NCBI GenBank assembly: GCA_018241325.1
Contig: JAFEEB010000009.1
Span: 1 to 64,000, forward strand
From: Pseudomonadota bacterium
Lineage (GTDB): Bacteria; Pseudomonadota; Gammaproteobacteria; Burkholderiales; Burkholderiaceae_C
Reading direction: 5' to 3'
DNA length: 64,000 nt
Shown here: one piece after another, positions 32,248 to 40,594 of the stretch
How the letters are laid out: each line of letters begins with the position of its first letter
Numbering within the stretch: position 1 is the stretch's first letter
Notes under the pieces: generated by a model
Seen by the model: only the letters and a program-made list of their open reading frames with translations
Database searches by the model: none
What the model was told of the DNA's origin: nothing
Position numbers and translations under genes: made by a program

Positions 32248-33261
32248 ATGCCCACCAATCGCCAAATCCTGCTCGACAACCGCCCCCAGGGCGAAGCCAC
32301 GCTGGCCAACTTCAAGCTGGTCGAAAACCAAACCCCCGCGCTGCAAGACGGCCAGGTGCTGGTGCGCCACCATTACCTGAGCCTGGACCCGTACATGCGC
32401 GGGCGCATGAACGACAGCAAGAGCTACGCCGCCTGCCAGCCGCTGGGTGAAGTTTTTCAGGGCGGCACGGTGGGCGAGGTGACCGAGAGCCGCCACCCCA
32501 AGTTCGCCGTGGGCGACAAGGTGGTGGGCTTTGGCGGCTGGCAGGAGTACAGCGTGGTCGATGCCAGGCAAGCCGGCACACTCACGAAGGTGGACACCAC
32601 CCACGTGCCGCTCTCGCACTACCTGGGCGCGGTGGGCATGCCGGGCGTGACGGCCTGGTACGGGCTGAACAAGATCATCGCGCCCAAAGCCGGCGAGACG
32701 CTGACCATCACCGCCGCCTCGGGCGCCGTGGGCAGCGCCTTTGGCGCGCTGGCCAAGGCACGCGGCTGCCGCGTGGTGGGCATTGCCGGCGGGCCGGACA
32801 AGTGCAAATACGTCACCGACGAGCTGGGCTTCGACGCCTGCATCGACTACCGCCAGCACCCCGACGTCAAGAGCATGAGCGCGGCGCTGAAAGCCGCGTG
32901 CCCCAAGGGCATCGACGGCCACTTCGAGAACGTGGGCGGCTACATCCTGGACGCCGTGCTGCTGCGCACCAACGCCTTTGCCCGCATCGCCCTGTGCGGC
33001 ATGATCGCCGGCTACGACGGCCAGCCGCTGCCCATGCAGAACCCGGCGCTGCTGCTGGTCAACCGCATCAAGCTGGAGGGCTTCATCGTCAGCGAGCACA
33101 TGGAGGTCTGGCCCGAGGCGCTGGCCGAGCTGGGCCAGCTGGTGGGCACCGGCAAGCTGCGCCCGCGCGAAACCATCGCCCAGGGCATCGAATCGGCGCC
33201 ACAAGCTTTCCTGGGTTTGCTCAAGGGCAAGAACTTTGGCAAGCAGTTGGTGAAAATGTAA
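32248..33261 (+). CDS. NADP-dependent oxidoreductase, zinc-independent MDR (CurA/leukotriene-B4-dehydrogenase type)
   Basis: The 337-residue medium-chain reductase has the LSLDPYMRGRM signature, the nucleotide-binding motif AASGAVGSAFGALAK (variant of GxGxxG) and GIAGGPDKCKYVTDELGFDA. It lacks zinc ligands. Relatives reduce alpha,beta-unsaturated ketones or enoyl thioesters with NADPH. ATG 32248 fits the family start (MPTNRQILL). It probably acts as an enoyl or double-bond reductase in the cluster. Confidence 0.9.
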   Translation: MPTNRQILLDNRPQGEATLANFKLVENQTPALQDGQVLVRHHYLSLDPYMRGRMNDSKSYAACQPLGEVFQGGTVGEVTESRHPKFAVGDKVVGFGGWQEYSVVDARQAGTLTKVDTTHVPLSHYLGAVGMPGVTAWYGLNKIIAPKAGETLTITAASGAVGSAFGALAKARGCRVVGIAGGPDKCKYVTDELGFDACIDYRQHPDVKSMSAALKAACPKGIDGHFENVGGYILDAVLLRTNAFARIALCGMIAGYDGQPLPMQNPALLLVNRIKLEGFIVSEHMEVWPEALAELGQLVGTGKLRPRETIAQGIESAPQAFLGLLKGKNFGKQLVKM

Positions 33262-33278
33262 GGGTGGGCGCCTGCGCC

Positions 33279-33364
33279 GTCATTGCGAACGCAGTGAAGC
33301 CATCCAGTGCGACGCATCGCCCCGCCCCCGTGGATTGCCACGTCGCTGCGCTCCTCGCAATGAC
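33279..33364. repeat. Palindromic repeat, GTCATTGCGA type (family F)
   Basis: The arm GTCATTGCGAACGCAGTGAA at the left and its imperfect complement (GTCGCTGCGCTCCTCGCAAT then GAC) at the right enclose ATCCA..TGGAT. It fills the gap between the MDR and the AidB-like genes. Repeats of this type are known from many unrelated bacterial genomes. Confidence 0.8.
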
Positions 33365-33386
33365 ATGGCCGAGACAGGAGATTGAC

Positions 33387-35027
33387 ATGACCCACGCCAC
33401 CCACGAAGTCTTCAACCAGCCGCTGCCGCTGGCCGACGTCAACCTGTTCGACATCAATCAACCGCTGCAAGATGCCGTCCGCTTCAACGCGCCCGAGCTG
33501 GACACGGGCGCCTTGCGCCAGTTGGGTGGCGTGGCCGGCTCGGCCGAAATGCAGAACCACGCGCGCCTGGCCAACGTGCACACGCCCGAGCTGCGCACGT
33601 TCGACCCCTACGGCCACCGCATCGACGAGGTGGAGTTTCATCCCAGCTACCACGCGCTGATGGGCGCGGCCACGGCGGCCGGTTTGCACGGAACCCCGTG
33701 GGCGGGGGAGGGTGCTGCACCCCACGTCCTGCGCGCCGCCAGCTTCATGCTGTTCACCGAGCTCGAACCCTCCATCCTGTGCCCGATTTCGATGACCTAC
33801 GCCGTCACGCCGGCCTTGCAAGAGAACGCCGCGGTGTACGCCGACTGGGGCCCCAAGCTGACCAGCCGCGCGTACGACCCGGCGCTCAAACTGTTCAAGG
33901 ACAAGTCCGGCGTGACCATGGGCATGGGCATGACCGAGAAGCAGGGCGGCTCCGACGTGCGCGCCAACACCACGCAGGCCGTACCCGATGGCCGTGACGA
34001 CTGGGGCGAGCGCTACCGCATCACCGGCCACAAGTGGTTCTTCTCGGCGCCCATGTGCGACGCCTTTTTGGTGCTGGCGCAAACACCCGGTGGACTGACC
34101 TGCTTCTTCCTGCCGCGCGTGTTGCCCGATGGCACGCGCAACGGCCTGCGCATTCAGCGCCTGAAGGACAAGCTGGGCAACAAGGCCAACGCCAGTTCCG
34201 AGGTCGAGTTCGACAACGCCCTGGCTTGGCGCGTGGGCGACGAAGGCCGCGGCGTGCCGCAAATCCTGGAGATGGGCACGCACACGCGGCTGGACTGCGC
34301 CCTGGGCACCAGCGCGCTGATGCGCCAGGCGCTCGCCATCGCGATCAACCACACCCGCCAGCGCCAGGCCTTCGGCAAGTTTTTGATCGAGCAGCCGCTG
34401 ATGAAGAACGTGCTGGCCGACCTGGCGCTGGAGAGCGAGGCCGCGACCGCGCTGGCCCTGCGCCTGGCGCGTGCCTTCGAGCGCACGGGCGACGCGCACG
34501 AGCGCCTGATCGCCCGCGTGCTCACGCCCGTGGCCAAGTTCTGGATCTGCAAGCGCGGCAGCCACTTCAGCGAAGAGGCCATGGAGTGCATGGGCGGCAA
34601 CGGCTACGTGGAGGAGGGCGGCCACGGCATCCAGGCGCGCATCTACCGCGAGATGCCCGTCAACTCCATCTGGGAGGGCGCGGGCAACATCATGGCCATC
34701 GACCTGCTGCGCGCACTGCGCAAGGGCGACGTGGCCAGCGCGCTGCAGGCCGAGCTGGCGCCCGCGCGCGGCGCACACGCCGCACTCGACCGCATGATCG
34801 ACCAACTCCCCGCCCGCATCGAGGCCCTGGCCAACGAGACCGAGGCCCGCCGCCTGGCGCAGGACGTGGCCCTGGCCCTGCAGGGCGCGCTGCTGGCGCA
34901 GACCGCGCCGGCGGCGGTGACCGACGCCTTCTGCGCCTCGCGCCTGGGCGGCGACTGGGGCCAGGCCTTTGGCACCTTGTCTGCCAGCGCCGACATGGAC
35001 GCCATCATTGCGCGCGCGATGCCATGA
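33387..35027 (+). CDS. Acyl-CoA dehydrogenase, AidB/isovaleryl-CoA dehydrogenase-like
   Basis: The 546-residue product matches the AidB subgroup of acyl-CoA dehydrogenases: an N-terminal NQPLPLADVNLF motif, GMGMTEKQGGSDVRANTT (substrate/FAD loop), GHKWFFSAPMCDAFL, the RLKDKLGNKANASSE motif and ECMGGNGYVEEG with the catalytic Glu region. AidB in E. coli belongs to the alkylation response. Inside a beta-oxidation cluster a catabolic role on branched acyl-CoA is at least as likely. GACAGGAG precedes the ATG at good spacing. Confidence 0.9.
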   Translation: MTHATHEVFNQPLPLADVNLFDINQPLQDAVRFNAPELDTGALRQLGGVAGSAEMQNHARLANVHTPELRTFDPYGHRIDEVEFHPSYHALMGAATAAGLHGTPWAGEGAAPHVLRAASFMLFTELEPSILCPISMTYAVTPALQENAAVYADWGPKLTSRAYDPALKLFKDKSGVTMGMGMTEKQGGSDVRANTTQAVPDGRDDWGERYRITGHKWFFSAPMCDAFLVLAQTPGGLTCFFLPRVLPDGTRNGLRIQRLKDKLGNKANASSEVEFDNALAWRVGDEGRGVPQILEMGTHTRLDCALGTSALMRQALAIAINHTRQRQAFGKFLIEQPLMKNVLADLALESEAATALALRLARAFERTGDAHERLIARVLTPVAKFWICKRGSHFSEEAMECMGGNGYVEEGGHGIQARIYREMPVNSIWEGAGNIMAIDLLRALRKGDVASALQAELAPARGAHAALDRMIDQLPARIEALANETEARRLAQDVALALQGALLAQTAPAAVTDAFCASRLGGDWGQAFGTLSASADMDAIIARAMP

Positions 35028-35028
35028 A

Positions 35029-35204
35029 TACCGGACGCAGAGGACGCAAAGGATTCGCAAAGGACGCAAAAGGAATACAAAAATTGGATTAAATTCAGCC
35101 GTAGCCCGCACGCAGTCGGCGTGAAAAGCTATATTTTTAATAGTAATTTAATTCGTATTTTTTGCGTCCTTTGCGTCTTTTTTGCGTCCTCTGCGTCCGG
35201 CTGT
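35029..35204. repeat. Family A element, copy A4, with nested B7
   Basis: Arms 35029-35079 and 35154-35204 carry GCAGAGGACGCAAAGGATTC/GCAAAGGACGCAAAAG and the complement. The centre is a family B copy. It covers the AidB-SDR gap. Confidence 0.85.
35085..35147 (-). repeat. Family B repeat, copy B7
   Basis: The reverse complement reads ATTAAAAATATAGCTTTTCA then CGCCGACTGCGTGCGGGCTACGG (shown in two parts). It is the most AT-rich copy and lies between the A4 arms. Confidence 0.7.
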
Positions 35205-35236
35205 TCAAGCCTTCCATTCCCTAGAAAGAACACCCC

Positions 35237-36154
35237 ATGATTCAAGATTTCAAAGGCAAGACCGCCGTGCTCACCGGCGCCGGCTCGGGTTTCGGGCTGG
35301 AGTGCGCGCGAATTGGCGCGGCGCGCGGCATGAACCTGGTGCTGGTCGATGTGCAGCAGGATGCCCTCGACAAGGCCGCGGCCGAGATGACGGCTGCCGG
35401 CGCGCAGGTGATGGCGCGCAAGGTGGATGTGTCGGACGCCGCGCAAATGGAAGCGCTGGCCGCCGCTGTCAAGGCACGCTTCGGCGCGCCGCACTTCGTC
35501 TTCAACAACGCAGGCGTGGGCGCGGGCGGCCTGGTGTGGGAGAACTCCGTCGCCGACTGGAACTGGGTGCTGGGCGTGGACCTGTGGGGCGTGATCCACG
35601 GCGTGCGCCTGTTCGTGCCCATGATGCTGGAGGCCGCCGCGCAAGACCCGGCCTGGCGCGGTCACGTCACCAACACCGCCAGCATGGCCGGTTTGCTGAC
35701 GCCACCCAACATGGGCATCTACAACGCCGCCAAGGCCGCCGTGGTCAGCCTGACCGAAACCATGTACCAGGACCTGCGCCTGGTCACCGACCAGATCGGC
35801 GCCAGCCTGCTGTGCCCGTACTTCGTGCCCACCGGCATCATCCACAGCGAGCGCAACCGCCCGACCGATGGCGCAGCGGCCAAGACCCTGACCAAAAGCC
35901 AGCAGATCGGCCAGGCTCTGCTCGAGAAGGCCGTCACCGGCGGCAAGATCACCGCCGCCGAAGTCGCGCAAAAAGTCTTCAAGGCCATCAGCGCCGACCA
36001 GTTCTACGTCTTCAGCCACGAAAGCCCCAAGGCGCTGGGCAACATCACCCACCGCATGCAGAACATCGTGGCCATGAAGAACCCGGCCGATCCGTTTTTG
36101 GAGACACCGGAGATCGGGGCGCGGCTGCGGGCGCAACTGCGCGCCGGCGCCTGA
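35237..36154 (+). CDS. Short-chain dehydrogenase/reductase (SDR)
   Basis: This 305-residue SDR has TGAGSGFG (about 13-20), the acidic Asp after beta-2 (LVLVDVQ) that favours NAD(H), NNAGVGAGG, the Ser in TASMAG and the YNAAK active site. A C-terminal extension (MQNIVAMKNPADPFL) is typical of a subgroup next to acyl-CoA dehydrogenases. It is probably the 3-hydroxyacyl or alcohol dehydrogenase at the end of the cluster. The start is supported by AGAAAG only; ATG 35237 fits family length. Confidence 0.9.
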   Translation: MIQDFKGKTAVLTGAGSGFGLECARIGAARGMNLVLVDVQQDALDKAAAEMTAAGAQVMARKVDVSDAAQMEALAAAVKARFGAPHFVFNNAGVGAGGLVWENSVADWNWVLGVDLWGVIHGVRLFVPMMLEAAAQDPAWRGHVTNTASMAGLLTPPNMGIYNAAKAAVVSLTETMYQDLRLVTDQIGASLLCPYFVPTGIIHSERNRPTDGAAAKTLTKSQQIGQALLEKAVTGGKITAAEVAQKVFKAISADQFYVFSHESPKALGNITHRMQNIVAMKNPADPFLETPEIGARLRAQLRAGA

Positions 36155-36187
36155 GGCATCTGCGGGCCCGGCGCGACGCGACGCGAA

Positions 36188-37387
36188 TCAACGGCCCACG
36201 GCTTGCACCCGATCCTGCCATTCATCGGGCATCAGGTCGAACAGCGGGGTCGGCGCGCGATAGAGCATGGTGGTATTGGCGTGCACGCCCACCGTGGGGA
36301 TGATGGTGGCGGTGTTGGCATAGGCCAGCTGCTGCATCCAGCCGAGATTGACCGTGCCGTCGGGCGTCGGGCGCGAATAAATCAGCTCCAGCATCTTGCG
36401 CGCCTCGGCGTTGCCCTTGTCCGCCGCCATGCGATACAGGCGGATGGCCTCGGCATAGTTGGCCGGGCGGCCATCGCCCCGGTGATAGGCGCGGGCGGCG
36501 GCCAGCAGGTCTTCGGCACTGGCTTGCGCCGTCAGCGGCGAATTCAGCACCGCGTTCGTGTTGCTTCGGGCTTCGAGCAACTGGGCATTGGCTTTCGCGG
36601 CGCGCGAGCGCTTGGCCAGGCTGTTGAAGGTGCGCAGGGCTTCGTCCGGGCGGCCGTTGGCCACGTCGTTGAGTGCCAGCTCCAGCCTGGCCTGCACATC
36701 GCCTTCCGCCGCGGCGCGCTCCAGCAGGCGTTGCTGAGGCAGCGACTGCTCCAGGGGCTGCGTCATGGCGCGGGTGGTGTTGCGCGCCGGCGCCACCTGC
36801 AATGGTGTCTGTCGGCTGGCCAGCACCCATTCCAGGTAATCGGCGCGTGCCGGGTGCGTGGCGCGCAACCGGCCAATGGCGCGGCGCGCGGCGTCCGGGT
36901 CGGGCGCGCCGACGCAGCCATCCAGCGCGCACCAGGCCAGGCCGGCTTGGGCCCAGGGCTCCCGGCCAAAGGCAGCGGCCTGCTTGAACCAGTTTTCGGC
37001 TGTCGCGCCGTTTCTCGGCACCCCCGCGCCGTGCAGGTAAATCAGGCCCAGCAGCCAGGCAGCCCGCGCCGAAGCAGGAGTGCTGCCGGGTGGGCGACCG
37101 CGTTCGGCCTGTTGTTGCAGCGCGCGCAAATCCTGCTGAAGCTTTCGGCCTTCGGCCGACTCGGACTCGACCAAGCGGCCGGGGGTGAGCGGGGCGATCT
37201 TGATGCTCGGCGGCGGTTCCACCCGCGTTTCGATGCGATTGGAGCCCGGAGGCCCGATTTCGATGTGCGGCGCCTCCTGCGCCCGCGCCTTGGCCGTGAC
37301 GACGCCGCTGCCGAGCACCAGCGCGAACGCCAGCACCAGCACCGTCCACGTGCAGACGCGTGCGGCGATCATTGCTCTTGCTGGCAT
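36188..37387 (-). CDS. Exported Sel1/TPR-like repeat protein of the surface-fibre locus
   Basis: The 399-residue product has a signal peptide (about 1-37), a Pro-rich stretch and alpha-helical Sel1/TPR-like repeats. Examples are WLLGLIYLHGAGVPRNGATA, and AARAYHRGDGRPANYAEAIR followed by LYRMAADKGNAEARKML. Such proteins commonly act as periplasmic scaffolds. The start at 37387 has GAGGAG at 6-base spacing. It lies 73 bases after the CsgG-like gene and is the last gene of that minus-strand group, so a helper role in assembly is likely but unproven. Confidence 0.78.
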   Translation of the reverse strand: MPARAMIAARVCTWTVLVLAFALVLGSGVVTAKARAQEAPHIEIGPPGSNRIETRVEPPPSIKIAPLTPGRLVESESAEGRKLQQDLRALQQQAERGRPPGSTPASARAAWLLGLIYLHGAGVPRNGATAENWFKQAAAFGREPWAQAGLAWCALDGCVGAPDPDAARRAIGRLRATHPARADYLEWVLASRQTPLQVAPARNTTRAMTQPLEQSLPQQRLLERAAAEGDVQARLELALNDVANGRPDEALRTFNSLAKRSRAAKANAQLLEARSNTNAVLNSPLTAQASAEDLLAAARAYHRGDGRPANYAEAIRLYRMAADKGNAEARKMLELIYSRPTPDGTVNLGWMQQLAYANTATIIPTVGVHANTTMLYRAPTPLFDLMPDEWQDRVQAVGR

Positions 37388-37460
37388 GCTTGCTCCTCAG
37401 CGGTCAAGGTTGCAGGTCGCCGATCGTAACGGCCAGCCGGGTCTGGCCGCACGCCAGCGC

Positions 37461-39161
37461 CTATTTGCGCGCTCCGCCGCCGTTGCCGTTGCCGTTGGTT
37501 GCCGGCACGACCTTCCATTGAATGGTCTGGGCAACATACTCGCTGGTGCCGAGCGCCTGGCCAAAGGCGCGCTGCAAATCGTCGGCGCTGCGCACGCCGG
37601 CAACCGTGGTGAGGGCCGGACCTTGCACCAGTTGCGGCAGGCGCGTGCTGGCATCGTCGCGGGTGGCCACGCAAGTCACGCTTTCGGTGCCCGGCTTGCC
37701 GGCGTCGAGGATGAACGCGGGGTTGGGCGCCATCCAGTCGGGCATGCGCACCGCCTGGTCGGCGCTGACCTGCGCGTCCGGGCTTGTGGCGTTGGGCAGC
37801 AAGCGCATGGTGCCGCCGTCCGAACCGGTGAAATAGCAATACAGGTACGAGTTGCGTGACACGACCGCCGACAGGAACACCTGCTCACCCTGTTTGAACG
37901 GCGCGCGCTCGTTGGCGGGTTGCGGGTTCTCGATCTGAAGGTTGATGGACCAGGGTGCGGGCAGCCCCCAATCGGCGGGCTTGGCCGAGCCATCGCCCGC
38001 GCTGGCCGTGACGGTTCCCGACGATGTCCAGCCGATGCGGGTGAGCGCCCCGTTTTCATCGAGCGCCACGAAGTTGCGCAGCGAGCGTTCATAGGTCGGG
38101 AAGTCGGGCGCGCCCGTCACCACCAGGCCCTTGTCGGCCTGGAATTTCGCCAGGGCACGTCGCAGCAGCGGGTGGTTGAGGGGCAGGTTGCCGGCGCGCG
38201 GCAGGTAGCCCTGGTGCGCCAGCGAACTCTGGATCAGGCTCGATTGCCCGCTGGGACCGCTGGCGTCGAACCAGTCGCGCATCTGGCGCTGAAAGGCGGG
38301 GTTGGTCTGGTCCAGCATCAGGCACTGCCAATAGGGCACGTGGGCCCACTTGCCCACCAGCTCGATCATCGCCAAGTCCACCAGCGTGCGCATCGCACCG
38401 CCGGCGCCCTGGGCATAGTTGCGCCCGACGTTGAAGCGCACGCCGTACGAGCCGATGCGGCCGGCCAGGTCCAGCCCTTCGCCGGCACCGCCGATCACCA
38501 CCTCGTTGGCCGAGTCCAGGCCCGGGATGAAGGTGCGGGTGCGAAAGTCGCCCAGGTGCGCCTCCAGCGCCACCACGGTGGCCGACTTGCTGCGGCTGTA
38601 GCCGGTGTCGAGCCGGTTGGCCGAGGTGCCCGCCGAGATCTGGTTGCCGAGCACGTTCTGATCGACGTAGGTGATCGCGCCGTTGACGTACAGCGCCGGG
38701 CGCTGCAACTGCATCTGGTTGTTGTTGAGCAGGATGGTGGTCAGGTTCTGCACCGTGTCCTGACGCGCGATGTCAACCTCGAAGTCCACGTAGCGGAAGG
38801 CATTGCTGACGTGCGACATCTGCGACAACGCGGTCACCACCATGGACTTGACGGCCACCGGCACCTTGCCCGAATAGTCTGGAAACTGCGCGCTGGTGAT
38901 CAGCGTCGTGGGCACCTCGGCCGCGCGCAACAGATGGTCCATGCACACCAGCGATTCGGAAAAGCTGGAGATCGAGCGCACCGGCCGCACCACGGGCCGG
39001 TCGGTCGTGGGCGCCTCGGCGTGATAGTCCGCGTCGCGCATCGGGTCCAGCGTGCCGCAACCGGCCAGCACCGCCAGCGACAGCGCCGCCAGCCCTCCCT
39101 GAAGCGTCCGCAGCGTGCGGGCGCGTCCGCGCGATCCTGACCAGGCGACTGGGTATTTCAT
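37461..39161 (-). CDS. CsgG/HfaB-like outer membrane lipoprotein with C-terminal DUF4384-like domain
   Basis: The 566-residue lipoprotein (lipobox LAGC, Cys 35) has an N-terminal CsgG/HfaB-like part (about 60-310). CsgG forms the outer-membrane pore for curli subunits, and HfaB its Caulobacter holdfast relative. The segments GAITYVDQNVLG, SATVVALEAHLGDFRTR and GGAMRTLVDLAMIELVGKW fit the pore family. Around residue 335 a peptidoglycan-binding-like helix pair (LLRRALAKFQADKGLVVTG) follows, then a DUF4384-like beta domain (about 410-470, NSYLYCYFTGSDGGTMRLLP). The GGAGGA site is 4-6 bases from the start. The fusion of pore and wall-binding parts is unusual. Confidence 0.78.
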   Translation of the reverse strand: MKYPVAWSGSRGRARTLRTLQGGLAALSLAVLAGCGTLDPMRDADYHAEAPTTDRPVVRPVRSISSFSESLVCMDHLLRAAEVPTTLITSAQFPDYSGKVPVAVKSMVVTALSQMSHVSNAFRYVDFEVDIARQDTVQNLTTILLNNNQMQLQRPALYVNGAITYVDQNVLGNQISAGTSANRLDTGYSRSKSATVVALEAHLGDFRTRTFIPGLDSANEVVIGGAGEGLDLAGRIGSYGVRFNVGRNYAQGAGGAMRTLVDLAMIELVGKWAHVPYWQCLMLDQTNPAFQRQMRDWFDASGPSGQSSLIQSSLAHQGYLPRAGNLPLNHPLLRRALAKFQADKGLVVTGAPDFPTYERSLRNFVALDENGALTRIGWTSSGTVTASAGDGSAKPADWGLPAPWSINLQIENPQPANERAPFKQGEQVFLSAVVSRNSYLYCYFTGSDGGTMRLLPNATSPDAQVSADQAVRMPDWMAPNPAFILDAGKPGTESVTCVATRDDASTRLPQLVQGPALTTVAGVRSADDLQRAFGQALGTSEYVAQTIQWKVVPATNGNGNGGGARK

Positions 39162-39235
39162 GACATCCTCCCGGGGGTCTGCTCGTGCGTGATGCGCAGG
39201 CTTGGCTTGGGTGCGGCGGGTACGTGTGACAGTCG

Positions 39236-39277
39236 AAGAAAAAGGTGCCCCATGCGCAACGTGGCGATGGCGGCACC
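39236..39277 (-). terminator. Intrinsic terminator after the small secreted-protein gene
   Basis: On the minus strand GGTGCCGCCAT and ATGGGGCACC pair (10 bp with one bulged G), followed by TTTTTCTTC. It starts 11 bases after the stop codon at 39288 and separates this gene from the CsgG-like gene. Confidence 0.75.
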
Positions 39278-39287
39278 GCAAAGGGGC

Positions 39288-39704
39288 TCAGTTGCAGATG
39301 TTCACCAGGTCACCGCGCAACACCACGATCTGGTCGTTGTTGCCCAGCTTCACGCCACCGGCGCCGGCGGGCGCGGTCACGCTGCCGACCGACTGCGTGC
39401 AGGTGGTCTGCAGGCCGTTGGTCTTGACCGACTGCACCACGTCGCGATCGGTTTTGACGTTGGTGTCATAGCTGGAGTAGGCCTTGGCCGTGTAGCGCGC
39501 GACCTTGGCGGAGAGGTTGTCCGGCAAAGTCTGGTCGTAGTGAATGTCGCCCGAAGGCGCCACACGCGCGGTGGGAACCTGCAGGTAGGTCACCGGCTTG
39601 GATATGCTCACCGTGTCCACGCCGGGCGCTGTCTGCGCGATCGATCCCGCAGCCAGCAGCGCCAGCGCGGCACCGGCGATCTGAGGAAGCAGTGGTTTCG
39701 ACAT
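39288..39704 (-). CDS. Small secreted protein of the surface-fibre locus (HfaA/minor-curlin-like?)
   Basis: The 138-residue product has a signal peptide (about 1-24, AGSIAQ) and no recognisable enzyme domain. The C-terminal part (SVGSVTAPAG, then GVKLGNNDQIVVLRGDLVNI) recalls the GNN..VV..G..N pattern of Caulobacter HfaA-type holdfast anchor proteins, and two Cys residues could form a disulfide. This is a weak, inferred resemblance. It lies between the repeat-protein and CsgG-like genes and is bordered by intrinsic terminator structures on both sides. GGAG lies 8 bases before the ATG. Confidence 0.7.
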   Translation of the reverse strand: MSKPLLPQIAGAALALLAAGSIAQTAPGVDTVSISKPVTYLQVPTARVAPSGDIHYDQTLPDNLSAKVARYTAKAYSSYDTNVKTDRDVVQSVKTNGLQTTCTQSVGSVTAPAGAGGVKLGNNDQIVVLRGDLVNICN

Positions 39705-39726
39705 GGTCGAGTCTCCAAACAAGGGT

Positions 39727-39765
39727 GAAAACAGTGCCAGGCCCGTGGTCCTGCAGCCTGGCACT
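39727..39765 (-). terminator. Terminator/attenuator after the repeat-protein gene
   Basis: A perfect 9-bp stem AGTGCCAGG/CCTGGCACT with a 15-base loop is followed on the minus strand by GTTTTC. The T-tract is short, so it may give partial termination and leave the first gene more highly expressed than the next. Confidence 0.55.
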
Positions 39766-39805
39766 CTCGGGCGGGTCCGAACCCCGCTCCTGCGCGATCA
39801 GGCGA

Positions 39806-40594
39806 TCAACGAGACGCGTACGGACCGCAGCTCACGCCCACGCACACGGTCGGGGGCGGATCGCACGAGTCGTTGGATGCAATGTTCTGCACCGCATGCG
39901 CCGCCCGGCCATGAGCCAGGTTGGCGATGACCGCGCCGGCGCTGACCCAAGTGGTCTGGGTGGACGTTCCAGCGATCGACACCTTGCCATAGTTGGACGA
40001 CAGGTTCTGCACGGCCTGGGTCTGGGGGCCGTCGGCCTTGTTCTTGACTGCCGAGTCCCCGCTCACACCGACGGTCTGCTTGCTGGTGCCATCGATGTCG
40101 ATGTTGCCCATGTTGCTGGCCAGGTTCTGATACGCGAGGGCGGCGTCCCTGCAATCGTTGCCGTTGCAGCCCTGGCTGCCGTTGGCTTCGTTTGAAACCG
40201 TCGAGTTTTTCACGTCGGCGGTTTGCTCCGATTTGCCCGCGATCCACTTGGGCGGAATCAGCTGAAGCACGCCATCGACGCTGACGCTGCCGACGTTCGA
40301 GGCCAGGTTTTGCATCGCGACGTCACCGGCGTGTTTGGCCATGTTCGTGACGTTGGCGTTATCCAGGCTGGATGACTGGGTGGACGAACCCAGCACGGTG
40401 ACATGGCCCTTGTTCGACGCAATGTTCTGGTTGGCGAACGAGTACGACGTGGCATCGTTCTTCACGTGGCCGCCGCTGACCGATACGGTCTGGGCCGAGG
40501 TGCCGACGATGCTGATGCCACTGGACGGCGCCGGTGTGACCGCCATGGCGGCGGTGGAAATTGCGCTGAGCGCAAAAAGTGCAAGCGATTTCAT
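39806..40594 (-). CDS. Secreted curlin-like five-repeat protein (candidate fibre subunit)
   Basis: The 262-residue product has a signal peptide (about 1-18, STAAMA) and then five imperfect repeats of about 38-60 residues starting near 27, 65, 104, 164 and 204. The pattern is [IV]x[IV]xGxSxQTxxVSxxxVxNxA...AxQN[IL]ASNxG. The QN..SNxG and GxSxQT motifs recur at fixed spacing. Such Asn/Gln-rich strand-turn repeats resemble curlin (CsgA), HfaD and FapC amyloid subunits. The C-terminus and repeat 3 carry Cys pairs. GGAGG lies 8-9 bases before the ATG. It is the first gene of the minus-strand group. The amyloid role is an inference from repeat pattern and neighbours. Confidence 0.75.
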   Translation of the reverse strand: MKSLALFALSAISTAAMAVTPAPSSGISIVGTSAQTVSVSGGHVKNDATSYSFANQNIASNKGHVTVLGSSTQSSSLDNANVTNMAKHAGDVAMQNLASNVGSVSVDGVLQLIPPKWIAGKSEQTADVKNSTVSNEANGSQGCNGNDCRDAALAYQNLASNMGNIDIDGTSKQTVGVSGDSAVKNKADGPQTQAVQNLSSNYGKVSIAGTSTQTTWVSAGAVIANLAHGRAAHAVQNIASNDSCDPPPTVCVGVSCGPYASR

